From contig JAGHZR010000001.1 of NCBI GenBank assembly GCA_017745295.1, positions 248,001 through 312,000 of the forward strand: a stretch of 64,000 nucleotides of DNA, in the 5' to 3' direction. The DNA is from Novosphingobium sp. (GTDB lineage: Bacteria; Pseudomonadota; Alphaproteobacteria; Sphingomonadales; Sphingomonadaceae). The notes under the pieces are model-generated. The model made no database searches. It saw only the letters and a program-made list of their open reading frames with translations, and had not been told where the DNA came from. Below, one piece after another: positions 9,268 to 18,693 of the stretch (the first letter of the stretch is position 1; each line of letters begins with the position of its first letter). The position numbers and the translations under genes are program-made.

Positions 9268-9308
9268 AAAAAGGACCCGGCGCTCAGGGGGAATGGCGCC
9301 GGGTCCTT
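9268..9308 (-). terminator. Rho-independent terminator of fliC
   Basis: A perfect 13-bp stem (9271-9283 pairs with 9296-9308, AAGGACCCGGCGC) with a 12-nt loop is followed on the minus strand by TTTTT. It lies 36 bp after the fliC stop. Confidence 0.88.
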
Positions 9309-9344
9309 GCGGCAGGCCTTAGCCCGCCGCCCTATCGATACGGC

Positions 9345-10166
9345 TCAGCGCAGCAGCGAGAGCACGTTCTGCTGGCTCTGGTTCGCCTGCGCGAGCATCG
9401 CCGTCGAAGCCTGGCTGAGGATCTGTGCCTTGGCCATCTGCGTCGTTTCCGCCGCGTAATCGGCATCCTCGATCCGCGAGCGGGCGTCGGACAGATTGGT
9501 GACGTTGTTGGTCAGGTTGTTGATCGCCGATTCGAGCCGGTTCTGACCGGCACCGAGCGAGGCGCGGGCCTGATTCACGTCTTCCAGCGCGTCATCGATG
9601 CTGTCGAGCGTGTCGGAGGCCGCAGAAGCGGTCGAGACGTCGAGCGCCGAGGCATTGAGATTGGCGCCGTCGATCGTCTTCGAGGTCAGCGTGACGGTCT
9701 CGCCCGAGTTCGCGCCGGTCTGGATGTCGAACGTGACGTCGCTGCCGGTCGTCGCGAAGAGCGTGTTGCCGTTGAAAGTGGTCTGCGTGAGAATGTCGTC
9801 GATCTGGCCGGTCAGCGCCGTCACTTCCAGCTGCATCGCGTCGCGATCGGTATCCTGATACGTGCCCGAAGACGACTGGATCGCCAGTTCGCGAACGCGC
9901 TGGAGCATGTTCGTCACTTCCGAAAGCGCGCCTTCGGCGGTCTGCGCCAGCGAGATGCCGTCGTTGGCATTGCGGATGCCCTGGCTCATGCCGCGGACCT
10001 GGGCGGTCATCGACGTGGAGATGGCGAGACCGGCAGCATCGTCCTTGGCGGAATTGATGCGCTTGCCGGTCGACAGGCGCTCCATCGCGGTGCCGAGCAT
10101 CTTGTTGGCCGAGTTCGAAGCGTTCGAGGCGCGAATCGCGCTGATATTGGTGTTGATGACGGACAT
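9345..10166 (-). CDS. fliC: Flagellin FliC
   Basis: This is the filament subunit. The 273-aa length is short, as in many alphaproteobacteria: the conserved D0/D1 N-terminal part (residues 1-150, with [19 protein letters not shown]) and C-terminal part (190-273, with [11 protein letters not shown] and ending NVLSLLR) are joined by a small variable region, so the D2/D3 domains are nearly absent. It is the only flagellin in the window. It is divergent from flbD, with a candidate sigma-28 promoter about 90-115 bp upstream and a strong terminator downstream, so it is probably monocistronic. Confidence 0.95.
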   Translation of the reverse strand: MSVINTNISAIRASNASNSANKMLGTAMERLSTGKRINSAKDDAAGLAISTSMTAQVRGMSQGIRNANDGISLAQTAEGALSEVTNMLQRVRELAIQSSSGTYQDTDRDAMQLEVTALTGQIDDILTQTTFNGNTLFATTGSDVTFDIQTGANSGETVTLTSKTIDGANLNASALDVSTASAASDTLDSIDDALEDVNQARASLGAGQNRLESAINNLTNNVTNLSDARSRIEDADYAAETTQMAKAQILSQASTAMLAQANQSQQNVLSLLR

Positions 10167-10255
10167 CTGTCTGGCTCCCGTTGAGTCTGTCGAAAGTTGA
10201 TCTGTCGAATGTGGAACAGCTTCTGCCGGCCCATCCGGAGCGGCTGTCGAGGCTA

Positions 10256-10282
10256 AGACCGGCAGGAGGGATGCGAATTTAA
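10256..10282 (-). promoter_or_regulatory. Candidate sigma-28 promoter of fliC
   Basis: On the minus strand TTAAATTC and GCCGGTCT are spaced by exactly 11 bp, as in the FliA consensus TAAAGTTT-N11-GCCGATAA. Each box matches 5 of 8 positions, including the conserved GCCG. It would give a leader of about 80 nt before the fliC ATG. The call rests on spacing, the GCCG core and the position upstream of flagellin. Confidence 0.42.
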
Positions 10283-10440
10283 GCCCATCGATCGCAAGGT
10301 TCGCTCGAAGAAACGCCCGGAGTTCCGCGGAAATTCACGAAGACTAAGGGGCGTTACGGGGCCTTAAATTTCCCAAAGGTTTGCCGTTAGGCCCGCATAT
10401 CGCTCCCCGGAACCTGTTAACGCCACGGGGAACGAGAGAC

Positions 10441-11721
10441 ATGGTCGATCCGGTTTTCGGCACGGATTTTAACCAAGCAGAATTTCACCGAAACCACGGG
10501 CCGCTCGTCCAGCGCGCCATTGCCATCGCGGATTCGCTGTTCGACCGAGCCGCGATAGATCTGCGCGACGGCGGCGATACGGCTCCGGTACGGCCGCTAG
10601 CCCGCATCGTGCGTCTCGCGCGCGGTGTCCGGCCTATGCTTGCCCGCGAAAACGCTTCCTGCATCTCGATGACTTATACCGATCCGGTCGGCGAAGCCTC
10701 GCTCGCCATGCTCCTTGCCGCGATGGCCGCGCCGGACGAGCCGATCGCCGCCGATCCTGAGAGTCTTTCGGTCTTCGCCCTCGCCGACCGGCTGGCGCAC
10801 AGCGACATTCCCGTCCTCGTCAACGGCCCGACCGGCACCGGCAAGGAAGTGCTCAGCCGCTTCATCCACCGGCGCAGCCCGCGATGCGGCGGCCCGTTCA
10901 TCGCCGTCAACTGCGCCGCCATGCCCGAGACGATGCTGGAAGCCATGCTGTTCGGGCACCAGAAGGGTGCTTTCACCGGCGCGACCCAGGCAAGCGAGGG
11001 CTTCATGCGCGCGGCCGACGGCGGCACCCTGCTGCTGGACGAGATCGCCGAACTGCCGCTCCAGCTTCAGGCCAAGTTGCTGCGCGCCTTGCAGGAACAG
11101 GAAGTGGTGCCGATCGGCTCGACCCGCCCGATCCCGGTCGACCTGCGGGTCATCGCCTGCGCCAACCGCGACTTGCCCGAGGAAGTCGCCGCGGGCCGCT
11201 TCCGCGCCGACCTGTTCTATCGCCTCAACGTCTTCCCGCTCACCTTGCGCCCCTTGCGTGAGCGGGCGGAGGACATCGCTCCGCTCGCTTTCGCCATGGC
11301 CCTGCGCCATGCCCCCGATCCGGCGCGGGTGCCCTGCCTGACCGAGGCCGCGCTCGCCATGCTGAAACTGCACCCCTGGCCCGGCAACGTGCGCGAACTG
11401 GAGAACGTCCTGCGCCGGGCGCTGCTGCTCGCCCACGGCAAAGCCGCAATCACCCCGGAGCATATCGTGTTCGACAGCCCCGCCCGGCTGATGGCGCCTG
11501 CGCCCGCCCCCGCCGACGGCGAGGCCAACCGCACCCTGTCCAGCATCGTCCAGATCTCCGAAGCCCGCGCCATTGCCGAGACGCTCGCGGCCTGCGGCGG
11601 CAACCGCGTGCGCGCCGCGCGGGAGCTCGGCATTTCCGAACGCACCTTGCGCTATCGCCTCGCCTCCCTGCGCGAGGCCGGGATCGAGATCGACCGCAGC
11701 GTCGTGGGAGGCGGGCGATGA
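10441..11721 (+). CDS. flbD: Sigma-54-dependent flagellar transcriptional activator, FlbD-like
   Basis: This is an AAA+ enhancer-binding protein that would activate sigma-54 flagellar promoters. The ATG at 10441 (preceded by AACGAGAG) gives 426 aa; an upstream TTG frame lacks a better signal. The first 115 residues do not look like a phosphorylatable receiver. The AAA+ domain (about 115-345) has Walker A GPTGTGKE (129-136), an intact GAFTGA loop (176-181) for sigma-54 contact, and an R-finger region. A Fis-type helix-turn-helix closes the protein (NRVRAARELGISERTLRYRL). Its stop overlaps fliE, so it heads the fliE-fliS operon. Confidence 0.85.
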   Translation: MVDPVFGTDFNQAEFHRNHGPLVQRAIAIADSLFDRAAIDLRDGGDTAPVRPLARIVRLARGVRPMLARENASCISMTYTDPVGEASLAMLLAAMAAPDEPIAADPESLSVFALADRLAHSDIPVLVNGPTGTGKEVLSRFIHRRSPRCGGPFIAVNCAAMPETMLEAMLFGHQKGAFTGATQASEGFMRAADGGTLLLDEIAELPLQLQAKLLRALQEQEVVPIGSTRPIPVDLRVIACANRDLPEEVAAGRFRADLFYRLNVFPLTLRPLRERAEDIAPLAFAMALRHAPDPARVPCLTEAALAMLKLHPWPGNVRELENVLRRALLLAHGKAAITPEHIVFDSPARLMAPAPAPADGEANRTLSSIVQISEARAIAETLAACGGNRVRAARELGISERTLRYRLASLREAGIEIDRSVVGGGR

Positions 11722-12068
11722 CCCTCTCCGGCGATATGGGCGGCATCCAGCAGATCATGGCGATGCGCCGGGAGATCATCGAGCGCAGCGACCTGCTCCA
11801 GCAAATCCATGCCGCGCAGGACACCGCGATACCGGGCACGCCTTCGTCACCCGGCTTCGCGGATACCCTGAAATCCGCGCTCGAAGGGGTAAAGGCCGTA
11901 CAGTCCCGAGCCGAGGACGTGACCGCAGCCTACCAGCAAGGCGAAGTCACCGACGTCGCCAAAGTCATGCTCGCCCGGCAGGAAGCCGGCGTCGCTTTCG
12001 AGGCCACGCTGCAAGTGCGCAACAAGCTGCTGTCCGCCTATCAGGACATCATGCGGATGGGAGTGTGA
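11718..12068 (+). CDS. fliE: Flagellar hook-basal body complex protein FliE
   Basis: FliE joins the MS ring to the proximal rod. The 116-aa protein has the family's C-terminal helices (KVMLARQEAGVAFEATLQVRNKLLSAYQDIMRM). The length is close to E. coli FliE (104). The ATG overlaps the flbD stop by 4 bp, and fliF starts 5 bp after its stop. Confidence 0.92.
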   Translation: MTLSGDMGGIQQIMAMRREIIERSDLLQQIHAAQDTAIPGTPSSPGFADTLKSALEGVKAVQSRAEDVTAAYQQGEVTDVAKVMLARQEAGVAFEATLQVRNKLLSAYQDIMRMGV

Positions 12069-12073
12069 GCTGA

Positions 12074-13828
12074 ATGGCCGACCTGGTTCCCGCAGGCACG
12101 GATGGCGGCGCGCATCTGCCCCCGCCTTCCCTGCCCGCCCCTTCTCTTTTCGCCCCCTTCACCGACCGCTCCGGCGGCCCGATCCTGACCCGCCTCGGCG
12201 CCTTCGCCGCCCAGCCCGCGATCCGCAAGCTGCTGCCCGCCTTCGTCGGCTTCGCGGCGGTGGGCGGGGCGCTGCTGGCCTGGGCCGCGCTCGCCCCCTC
12301 GCCGCAGCGCGTGCTCTATGTGCAGCTTGGCGATGCCGACCGCGCCGGCGTCGTCGCCGCGCTCGATCAGGCGGGCATCGGCTACCGGATCGACAGCGGC
12401 AGCGGCGCGCTCACGGTGAACAAGGGCGATTTCTACAAGGCCCGGATGCTGGTCGCCTCCGACGGCGCGCTGGCCACGCCCGAGAGCGGCGACCAGATGC
12501 TCGACAAGCTGCCGATGGGCGCCAGCCGCACGCTGGAAGGGCAGCGCCTGCGCTCGGCCCGCGAGCACGACCTGCAAATGACCATCGCCGAAATCGACGG
12601 CGTCGATTCGGTCCGCGTCCATATCGCCGAGGGCGAGAAATCGGTCTTCGTGCGCGACAACGTGCCCCCCACCGCCTCGGTCATGGTCCGGCTCAAGGCC
12701 GGGCGCCAGCTGTCGGAAAGCCAGGTCGCGGCGGTGGTGAACCTCGTCGCCGGATCGGTTCCGGGGCTTTCCCCGGATGCCGTGAAAGTGGTGGACCAGC
12801 ATGGCCGCCTGCTCTCGCAAGGCGGCGGGCCGGAGGCCGACCGCCTCGACATGCAATCGCGGCTGGAAGCGAAGATCCGCGATCAGGTCTCCGGCCTGCT
12901 CACCCCCGTTCTCGGCCCGGACAACTTCACCACCGAGGCGCAAGTCGCGCTCGCCATGGACGACGTGACTTCCGCGCGCGAAAGCTACGACAAGGATGGC
13001 GTCGTCCGCAGCGAGACGCAGGAGCAATCGCAATCGACCGGCACCGGCCCTGCCGTCGGAGTGCCCGGCGTTCTTTCGAACACGCCGCCGCCCGCTGCCC
13101 AGGCCCGCCCCGGCCCGCCGCAGGGCACCGCGCCCGCCGCTGCCGCGACGCCGCCGGTCAACGGCGAGTCCTCGTCCAGCCGTACCTACGAACTGGGGCG
13201 GGAGGTCTCGGTCGCCAATACGCGGCCGGGCGGGATCAAGCGACTCTCGGTGGCCGTGGCGGTCCGCAGCGATGCCCTGAAAGGCGCGCGGGCGCAGGAA
13301 GTGCAGGACATCCAGTCCCTGGTAAGCGCCGCCGTCGGTGCCGATCCCCAGCGCGGCGATCAGGTGAAAGTCATCGTGCGCCCGTTCGAACCTGCCGACG
13401 ATACTGCGCTGCCGTTCTATGAGGCGCCGTGGTTCGCGATGGTCGTGCGCAACGGCGCCGCGCTGCTGGCGGTGCTGCTGGTCCTTCTGCTCGGCGTGCG
13501 CCCACTCATCAAGGCAGTGCGCGGCGACCGGACCAAAGGGCGGAAAACGAGAGGTGACGCAGCCGAAGACCCCGTGCAACTCGCCCTCGAACGCGCACTG
13601 GAACCTTCGCCCGATGCCGTGCCGCTGGCGGGGACCCTGCCGCATCGCCCGGAAATTCCCGGCGCCGACGGCCTCGACATCGACTTGCGCCGCACCGACC
13701 TGCTCTCGCGGCAGGTCAACCTCGCCCAGCGCCTCGTCTCCGAGAAGCCGGACAGCGCGGTGGCCGCGCTGCGCCAGATGATCAACGATCCTGGCTCGGA
13801 AGACGCCGGTGACGTGAAGGCAGCGTGA
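12074..13828 (+). CDS. fliF: Flagellar MS-ring protein FliF
   Basis: FliF forms the membrane-supramembrane ring that is the base of the flagellum. Two membrane segments flank the periplasmic part: about residues 55-75 (LLPAFVGFAAVGGALLAWAAL) and about 452-480. The periplasmic ring-building domains show typical FliF stretches (MLVASDGALATPESGDQMLDKL, and RVHIAEGEKSVFVRD). The C-terminal tail, which binds FliG, ends in AALRQMINDPGSED. The 584-aa length is normal. The stop shares a base with the fliG ATG. Confidence 0.95.
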   Translation: MADLVPAGTDGGAHLPPPSLPAPSLFAPFTDRSGGPILTRLGAFAAQPAIRKLLPAFVGFAAVGGALLAWAALAPSPQRVLYVQLGDADRAGVVAALDQAGIGYRIDSGSGALTVNKGDFYKARMLVASDGALATPESGDQMLDKLPMGASRTLEGQRLRSAREHDLQMTIAEIDGVDSVRVHIAEGEKSVFVRDNVPPTASVMVRLKAGRQLSESQVAAVVNLVAGSVPGLSPDAVKVVDQHGRLLSQGGGPEADRLDMQSRLEAKIRDQVSGLLTPVLGPDNFTTEAQVALAMDDVTSARESYDKDGVVRSETQEQSQSTGTGPAVGVPGVLSNTPPPAAQARPGPPQGTAPAAAATPPVNGESSSSRTYELGREVSVANTRPGGIKRLSVAVAVRSDALKGARAQEVQDIQSLVSAAVGADPQRGDQVKVIVRPFEPADDTALPFYEAPWFAMVVRNGAALLAVLLVLLLGVRPLIKAVRGDRTKGRKTRGDAAEDPVQLALERALEPSPDAVPLAGTLPHRPEIPGADGLDIDLRRTDLLSRQVNLAQRLVSEKPDSAVAALRQMINDPGSEDAGDVKAA

Positions 13829-14844
13829 TGCAAGACTCTCTTCCCCCCGGCCTGCTCCCCGCCGGCGACAATGCGGCGATCATGATGATGCTGCTCGACG
13901 AGGAGCAGACCAGCCGTATCCTCTCCGAACTGGAGCCGGAGGAACTGCGCCGCCTCGGCGAAAAGATGTGCGCGCTGGGCGAGATCGGGCCGGACCTGAT
14001 CGCCGGGGCCATCGCCGGGTTCGTCGCCCGGACCGAGGCGCTCGGCCTCGTCGCCCACGACCGGGCCGGGCAAGTGCGCGGCATGTTCGCGCGCGCCGTG
14101 GGCGACGTGAAGGCCGACAACATGATGCGCCGCATCCTGCCCGCCGCCCCGCAGCATCGCGCGCTGGAACTGGCGCGCTGGCTGACCCCGGATTCGCTGG
14201 TGCCGCTGGTACGCGGCGAGCATCCGCAGGCCATTGCCGTACTGCTGGTGCAGCTCGATCCCGACGTCGCCGCCGCCGTGCTCCATGCCCTGCCGCCCGA
14301 GAGCCAGCCCGAGATCGTTCACCGCGTCGCCACGCTCGGCCCGGTCTCGCCGCAGGCCATCGCGATGCTGGAGGAACTGCTCGCCCGCCGCATCGCCGAT
14401 TGCCACGGCCGCCGCCCGCTGCTGATCGGCGGCGCGCGCGAGGCGGCGGAGATCATAAACGGCGTCGGCAAAGTCGTGGAGAAGCGGGTGCTCGGCGAAC
14501 TCACCCGCCGCGACAAGGCGCTGGCCCGGCAGATCGAGGACGAGATGTTCAAGTTCGAACATCTGTTCGTGCTCGATCCCAAGTCGATGGGCACCCTGCT
14601 GCGCGACGTCCCTAACGACACGCTGATCGACGCCCTCAAGGGCGTGAGCGAGGAAGAGCGCGAACCGTTCTTCCAGGCCATGTCCAGCCGCGCCGCCGAC
14701 GGGGTGAAGGATGAGATCGCCGCGCGGGGCCGCACGCGCCTTGCCGATGTCGTCGCGGCGCAGAAGGAAGTGGTGGGCGTCGCCCGTCGCCTCGCGGCAG
14801 ACGGCACGATCGCTTTCGGTTCGGGAGACGACGACTATGTCTGA
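13828..14844 (+). CDS. fliG: Flagellar motor switch protein FliG
   Basis: FliG is the rotor component that contacts MotA and sets torque. The ATG at 13828 overlaps the fliF stop (TGATG); a GTG one codon upstream is the alternative. The 338-aa protein has the middle-domain EHPQ motif (GEHPQAIAVLL), and a C-terminal domain beginning around the phrase IEDEMFKFEHLFVLD with charged torque-helix residues. The conserved glycine linker and the order in the operon are normal. Its 3' end overlaps fliH by 8 bp. Confidence 0.94.
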   Translation: MQDSLPPGLLPAGDNAAIMMMLLDEEQTSRILSELEPEELRRLGEKMCALGEIGPDLIAGAIAGFVARTEALGLVAHDRAGQVRGMFARAVGDVKADNMMRRILPAAPQHRALELARWLTPDSLVPLVRGEHPQAIAVLLVQLDPDVAAAVLHALPPESQPEIVHRVATLGPVSPQAIAMLEELLARRIADCHGRRPLLIGGAREAAEIINGVGKVVEKRVLGELTRRDKALARQIEDEMFKFEHLFVLDPKSMGTLLRDVPNDTLIDALKGVSEEEREPFFQAMSSRAADGVKDEIAARGRTRLADVVAAQKEVVGVARRLAADGTIAFGSGDDDYV

Positions 14845-15472
14845 CCTCGGCTTCTCGCGGCGCATCCGCCGCAGGAACGGTCAGCGCCTGCTCGACAGGC
14901 TGTCCCGGCCTTCCGCTTTCCAGCCCGATGTCCGGTTTGCGGCGACACTCCCGTCCCCCCCGGAACCGGAGCCGCGTCCGCCGGTTCCGGAAGCCGAAGT
15001 GCCGGACCCCATCGCCGAAGCCTTCAACCAGGGTTTTGCGATGGGCCACGAGCAGGCCTCGCACGAGGCGCAGATCCGCGCCGAGGCCGAAGCGGCAGCG
15101 CATGACAAGCTCTCGCTCGCGTTTTCCCGGCTCGACGAAGCGCGCGCGGAAGAACTGCGGCTGCGGCTGCGCGATACCGTCTCGGCGCTGTGCGAAACCG
15201 CGATCGCCCCGCTGGTGCTCGATCCCGATGCCCTGCTGCGCCGCATCGGCGTGGCCATGGCGATGCTGACCCGTGCCGACGACGAGCGACTGATCCGGCT
15301 TCATCCCGAAGACCTGCGCCTCGTCTCGCCCCGACTCTCCGCCGAGTGGCAGGTCCAGCCCGACGCCACGCTCGAACGCGGCAGCCTGCGCATCGAGACT
15401 GCCTCCGGCGGTGTCGAGGACGGTCCCGCCAACTGGCGCCGCGCGATCGCCGAGGCGCTCCAGCGTTGCTGA
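14837..15472 (+). CDS. fliH: Flagellar assembly protein FliH
   Basis: FliH regulates the export ATPase FliI. The ATG at 14837 overlaps the fliG stop and is preferred to a longer frame inside fliG; it gives 211 aa. The protein has a basic, proline-rich N-terminus (about 1-55), a central Ala/Glu-rich coiled coil beginning with GFAMGHEQA, and a C-terminal domain (LIRLHPEDLRLV, DATLERGSLRIET) typical of FliH/V-ATPase E-like proteins. Sequence conservation is low in this family, so the call also rests on position between fliG and fliI. Confidence 0.82.
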   Translation: MSDLGFSRRIRRRNGQRLLDRLSRPSAFQPDVRFAATLPSPPEPEPRPPVPEAEVPDPIAEAFNQGFAMGHEQASHEAQIRAEAEAAAHDKLSLAFSRLDEARAEELRLRLRDTVSALCETAIAPLVLDPDALLRRIGVAMAMLTRADDERLIRLHPEDLRLVSPRLSAEWQVQPDATLERGSLRIETASGGVEDGPANWRRAIAEALQRC

Positions 15473-16791
15473 AGCTCTGGGAACCGCTGTTGGCCGATCT
15501 CGCCGCGCAGCCGCTGGACCTCGCGCCGTGTCGTTTCGGCCTGGTCGCCGCCTGCGACGGAGGCCTGCTCGAAGTCAGCGGCCTCTCAGTGCCGGTCGGC
15601 GCACTATGCCGGGTCTCGCACGGACAGGGCCAGTCGCTGGCCGCCGAAGTGATCGGTTTCCGCAACGGCCGGACGATGATGATGCTGCTCGGCGACACGA
15701 TCCTGCTGCGCCCCGGCGCGCGGGTCTGGGCCGAGGGACGCCCCGGCCTGCTGCCGGTCGGCGAGCCTTTCCTCGGCCGCGCGGTGGACGGCGAGGGCCT
15801 GCCCATCGACGACGGCTTTCCGATCCACAGTCGCGCGGAATGGCCCTCCGGCGGCGTGCGGACCACCGCGCTCGACCGCAGCCCGGTACGCCTGCCTTTC
15901 GATACCGGCGTGCGGGCGCTCAATGCCCTCACCACCTTCGGCGTCGGCCAGCGCATCGGGGTGATGGCGGGATCGGGCGTCGGCAAGTCGGTGCTGATCG
16001 ACATGATCGCGCGCGGTGCTTCGGCGGATGTCGTGGTCGTCGGCCTGATCGGCGAGCGCGCGCGCGAAGTCTCGGATTTCGTCGAGCGGCACATGCAGGC
16101 CGGGAAGAAGGACAGGACCGTGGTGGTCGCCGTGCCCGCCGACCATGCCCCCAACCTGCGCCTGCGCGGGGCGATGCTGGCAACCGCCATGGCCGAGCAT
16201 TTCCGCGCGCGCGGGCGGCGGGTCCTGCTCATCATGGACAGCCTCACCCGCGTCGCCCATGCCGCGCGCGAAATCGGCCTGCTGCTCGGCGAACCCGGCG
16301 CGGCGCGGGGCTATCCGCCCTCGGCCCTCGCCGCGATCACCAAGCTGGTCGAGCGCGCCGGCAATTCGGCGGCGAGCGGCGGCTCGATCACCGGGCTCTA
16401 CACCGTGCTGGCAGACGGCGACAACCAGGACGACCCGGTGGTCGATACCGCGCGCTCGATCCTCGACGGACACATCGTGCTGTCGCGCGAACTGGCCCAG
16501 CGCGGGCAATATCCCGCCGTGGACATCGCCGCCTCGCTCAGCCGCGTGATGAACGACATCGTCTCCGCCGAGCACCGACAGGCCGCCCGCCAGTTCCGCG
16601 CGCTTATCGCCAGCTACGAGGCCAACCGCGATCTCGTGCTCATGGGCGCCTACCGCGCAGGTGCCGACCCACAGCTCGACCAGGCGATCGCCATGCACGA
16701 GCGGCTGACGGCCTTCCTCAGCCAGCCGCAGGAGGACATCGTCGATCTCGTGGCGAGCACGGCCGCGCTCTCCGCCCTGCTCGCGGCCTGA
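15466..16791 (+). CDS. fliI: Flagellum-specific export ATPase FliI
   Basis: FliI is the F1-beta-like ATPase of the flagellar type III export apparatus. Walker A is GSGVGKS at about 169-175, and the Walker B region reads VLLIMDSLTRVAHAAREIGLL. There is no ATG near the start. A TTG at 15466 inside the end of fliH gives 441 aa (MLKLWEPLLADL), close to E. coli FliI (457), so I use it; the next in-frame codons are CTG 15469 and TTG 15490. The 3' end is normal, and fliJ follows after 4 bp. Confidence 0.94.
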   Translation: MLKLWEPLLADLAAQPLDLAPCRFGLVAACDGGLLEVSGLSVPVGALCRVSHGQGQSLAAEVIGFRNGRTMMMLLGDTILLRPGARVWAEGRPGLLPVGEPFLGRAVDGEGLPIDDGFPIHSRAEWPSGGVRTTALDRSPVRLPFDTGVRALNALTTFGVGQRIGVMAGSGVGKSVLIDMIARGASADVVVVGLIGERAREVSDFVERHMQAGKKDRTVVVAVPADHAPNLRLRGAMLATAMAEHFRARGRRVLLIMDSLTRVAHAAREIGLLLGEPGAARGYPPSALAAITKLVERAGNSAASGGSITGLYTVLADGDNQDDPVVDTARSILDGHIVLSRELAQRGQYPAVDIAASLSRVMNDIVSAEHRQAARQFRALIASYEANRDLVLMGAYRAGADPQLDQAIAMHERLTAFLSQPQEDIVDLVASTAALSALLAA

Positions 16792-16795
16792 TGCC

Positions 16796-17221
16796 ATGAA
16801 GGACGAGCGCCGCCGCCTGCTCCGGCTGCGCAGGCTTGAAAAGATCCGCGCCCTTGCCAAACAGACCGCCGCGATCGAGGCGGCGCAGGCCGAGAGCACG
16901 CTTTCCAGGCTGCACGAGCTTGCCAACCGCACCCGGCAGATGGCCAACGACTACGGCCATCGCCGCGAGATGACGGACGGCGCGGCCCTGCATCAGGTCG
17001 GGCGGTTCGTCAGCGGCTTGCAGACCATCAGCCAGAGCACACAAGGCGATGCCCTCCGCGCCCGGTCGATCGCGGATGCCAAGCAGCAGCTGCTCGCCGA
17101 GGCCGAACGCCGCCGCGCCGCCGTGGAGGACCGCGCCGCCTTGCAGGAACGCGCTATCGCCAGACGGGACCGCGTGCCTGCACTCGGCGGACGGAAAGCA
17201 TCTGGCACGGGTCTTGAATAG
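16796..17221 (+). CDS. fliJ: Flagellar export protein FliJ
   Basis: FliJ is a small coiled-coil protein that sits in the FliI hexamer like the F1 gamma subunit and escorts substrates. The 141-aa product is almost entirely helical, rich in Arg, Glu, Ala and Gln. Family identity is weak from sequence alone, as usual for FliJ; the place between fliI and fliK and the length (E. coli 147) decide it. Confidence 0.78.
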   Translation: MKDERRRLLRLRRLEKIRALAKQTAAIEAAQAESTLSRLHELANRTRQMANDYGHRREMTDGAALHQVGRFVSGLQTISQSTQGDALRARSIADAKQQLLAEAERRRAAVEDRAALQERAIARRDRVPALGGRKASGTGLE

Positions 17222-17223
17222 CA

Positions 17224-18666
17224 ATGGATATGCTCGATACGCTGCCCCCCTCCCTGTCCATCTCGGCACCCACGGTCGCTCCGGCGGCTATCGTCGGAAA
17301 CACTCCCGAAACGGCCGCCTTTTCGGCGCTTCTTGGCGCGGTGGAACAGGCCGTGGCCGTGGAGGTTCCAGCAGCCCCGGCGCTTGACGCCCTGCCCGTT
17401 ACGGACGGCAAGATCGGCAAAGGTCCCGGCAAGATTTTGCCGGGCCTGCCCAGCGGCCCGGTTGAGGAGACCGATGGCGAGGGCGCGGTGCCGGACGCGA
17501 TACCGCTCGCCGAGCAAGTCGCTCTCGCTCCGGTAATCATCCCGCTGCCGATCGCCCTGCCTGTCTCGGTGCCGATGACGATCGGACCCGAGGCCGCACC
17601 GATCTCCGACAAGGCCGCCTCGCCCGCTCCCACGGTGACAGCGGCGCAGCACCTGCCGACCCCAGCCGTGCTTCTGAACACAGCCGCGCCTTTGCCGGTG
17701 GCCCTTCATGCCATGCCACACATCATGCCACACATGGCGCCTATCCCCGTCCTCGCGGCGCCTCACGTGCTGCGGGTGCAGGATGGAGAGACCGATCCCG
17801 CCCAGCCGATGCCCGCCGTAAGCGCCATGCTGCTGGGTCGCGGGCAACTCGTGCCATCCCCGGATGCGCCGGTTGTCCCGTCTGTCTCTGCGCCACGGGC
17901 CATAGCCCCTGCAGCCCCGGAACCGGCGCCATCTTCCTCGCCGCCCCTCAAGGCGGATAGCAAAACTCCGACAGATACCTCCAGGCTTGCCGCACATATC
18001 GCCGCTCCGGCACCTGGCGCCGCGCCGTCTCCAAAGCCGGCCGCCGAACCACCGCAGACCAACACTCCACCGCCCAACGCCACGCCGCTCGGTCAGGACC
18101 GGATCGCAGCCCCCCTCGTCACGATGGGTGCCGCGACGGGCGCCGCAGCCATCGAAGCGCCAGCCCCGCTGCACACCGCTGCCACCACAACCGAAGCACC
18201 GCAGGACTTCGCAACCCTCGTGGGCAAGCTGACCGAGGCGCGCGAGGCGGCCGGTCCGCAGCCGGTGCGCACGGTGCTTCGACATGGCGAGTTCGGCCCG
18301 GTCGCTCTTGAATTCCGGCATGAGGATCGCGGTCTTTCGGTCTCCATGGCAAGCGGCACGCCCGGCTTCAACGGCACGGTGCTGGCCGCCGTCACCGCGA
18401 CGCTCGCAGGCGGACAGGCGGGCAGCCAGACAGGCGACCCGCCGCGCAACGGTGGCCAGCAAAGTCAGCAGCAGGGGGCGCCTTCGACGGGTTCCGGTAG
18501 CGGACAGTCACCGGATCAGCGCCAGACCGCCAGCACCGATCCCCGCGCAAGTCAGGACCATCCCTCCGGTCGCCGACAAGGCGCGCAGCAGGGCCGTCAG
18601 CCCGGAAACGAGGGTCCGCCGCGAAGTCTCGCCTCGGATAGCGGACGCAGCGGCATCTATGCCTGA
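17224..18666 (+). CDS. fliK: Flagellar hook-length control protein FliK
   Basis: FliK is the secreted ruler that stops hook growth and triggers the switch to filament export. The first 330 residues are Pro/Ala-rich and unstructured. A FliK C-terminal (Flg_hook) domain is visible around 330-400 (VRTVLRHGEFGPVALEFRHEDRG). A Gln/Gly-rich tail follows. The 480-aa length is compatible with the variable family. It begins 2 bp after the fliJ stop. Confidence 0.82.
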   Translation: MDMLDTLPPSLSISAPTVAPAAIVGNTPETAAFSALLGAVEQAVAVEVPAAPALDALPVTDGKIGKGPGKILPGLPSGPVEETDGEGAVPDAIPLAEQVALAPVIIPLPIALPVSVPMTIGPEAAPISDKAASPAPTVTAAQHLPTPAVLLNTAAPLPVALHAMPHIMPHMAPIPVLAAPHVLRVQDGETDPAQPMPAVSAMLLGRGQLVPSPDAPVVPSVSAPRAIAPAAPEPAPSSSPPLKADSKTPTDTSRLAAHIAAPAPGAAPSPKPAAEPPQTNTPPPNATPLGQDRIAAPLVTMGAATGAAAIEAPAPLHTAATTTEAPQDFATLVGKLTEAREAAGPQPVRTVLRHGEFGPVALEFRHEDRGLSVSMASGTPGFNGTVLAAVTATLAGGQAGSQTGDPPRNGGQQSQQQGAPSTGSGSGQSPDQRQTASTDPRASQDHPSGRRQGAQQGRQPGNEGPPRSLASDSGRSGIYA

Positions 18667-18693
18667 TCCAGGACAACCAGGGGGACATTGCCC

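Noticed and set aside
10285..10440. Sigma-54 (-24/-12) promoter before flbD
   Set aside because: I checked both strands for GG-N10-GC with the surrounding consensus and found no convincing match.
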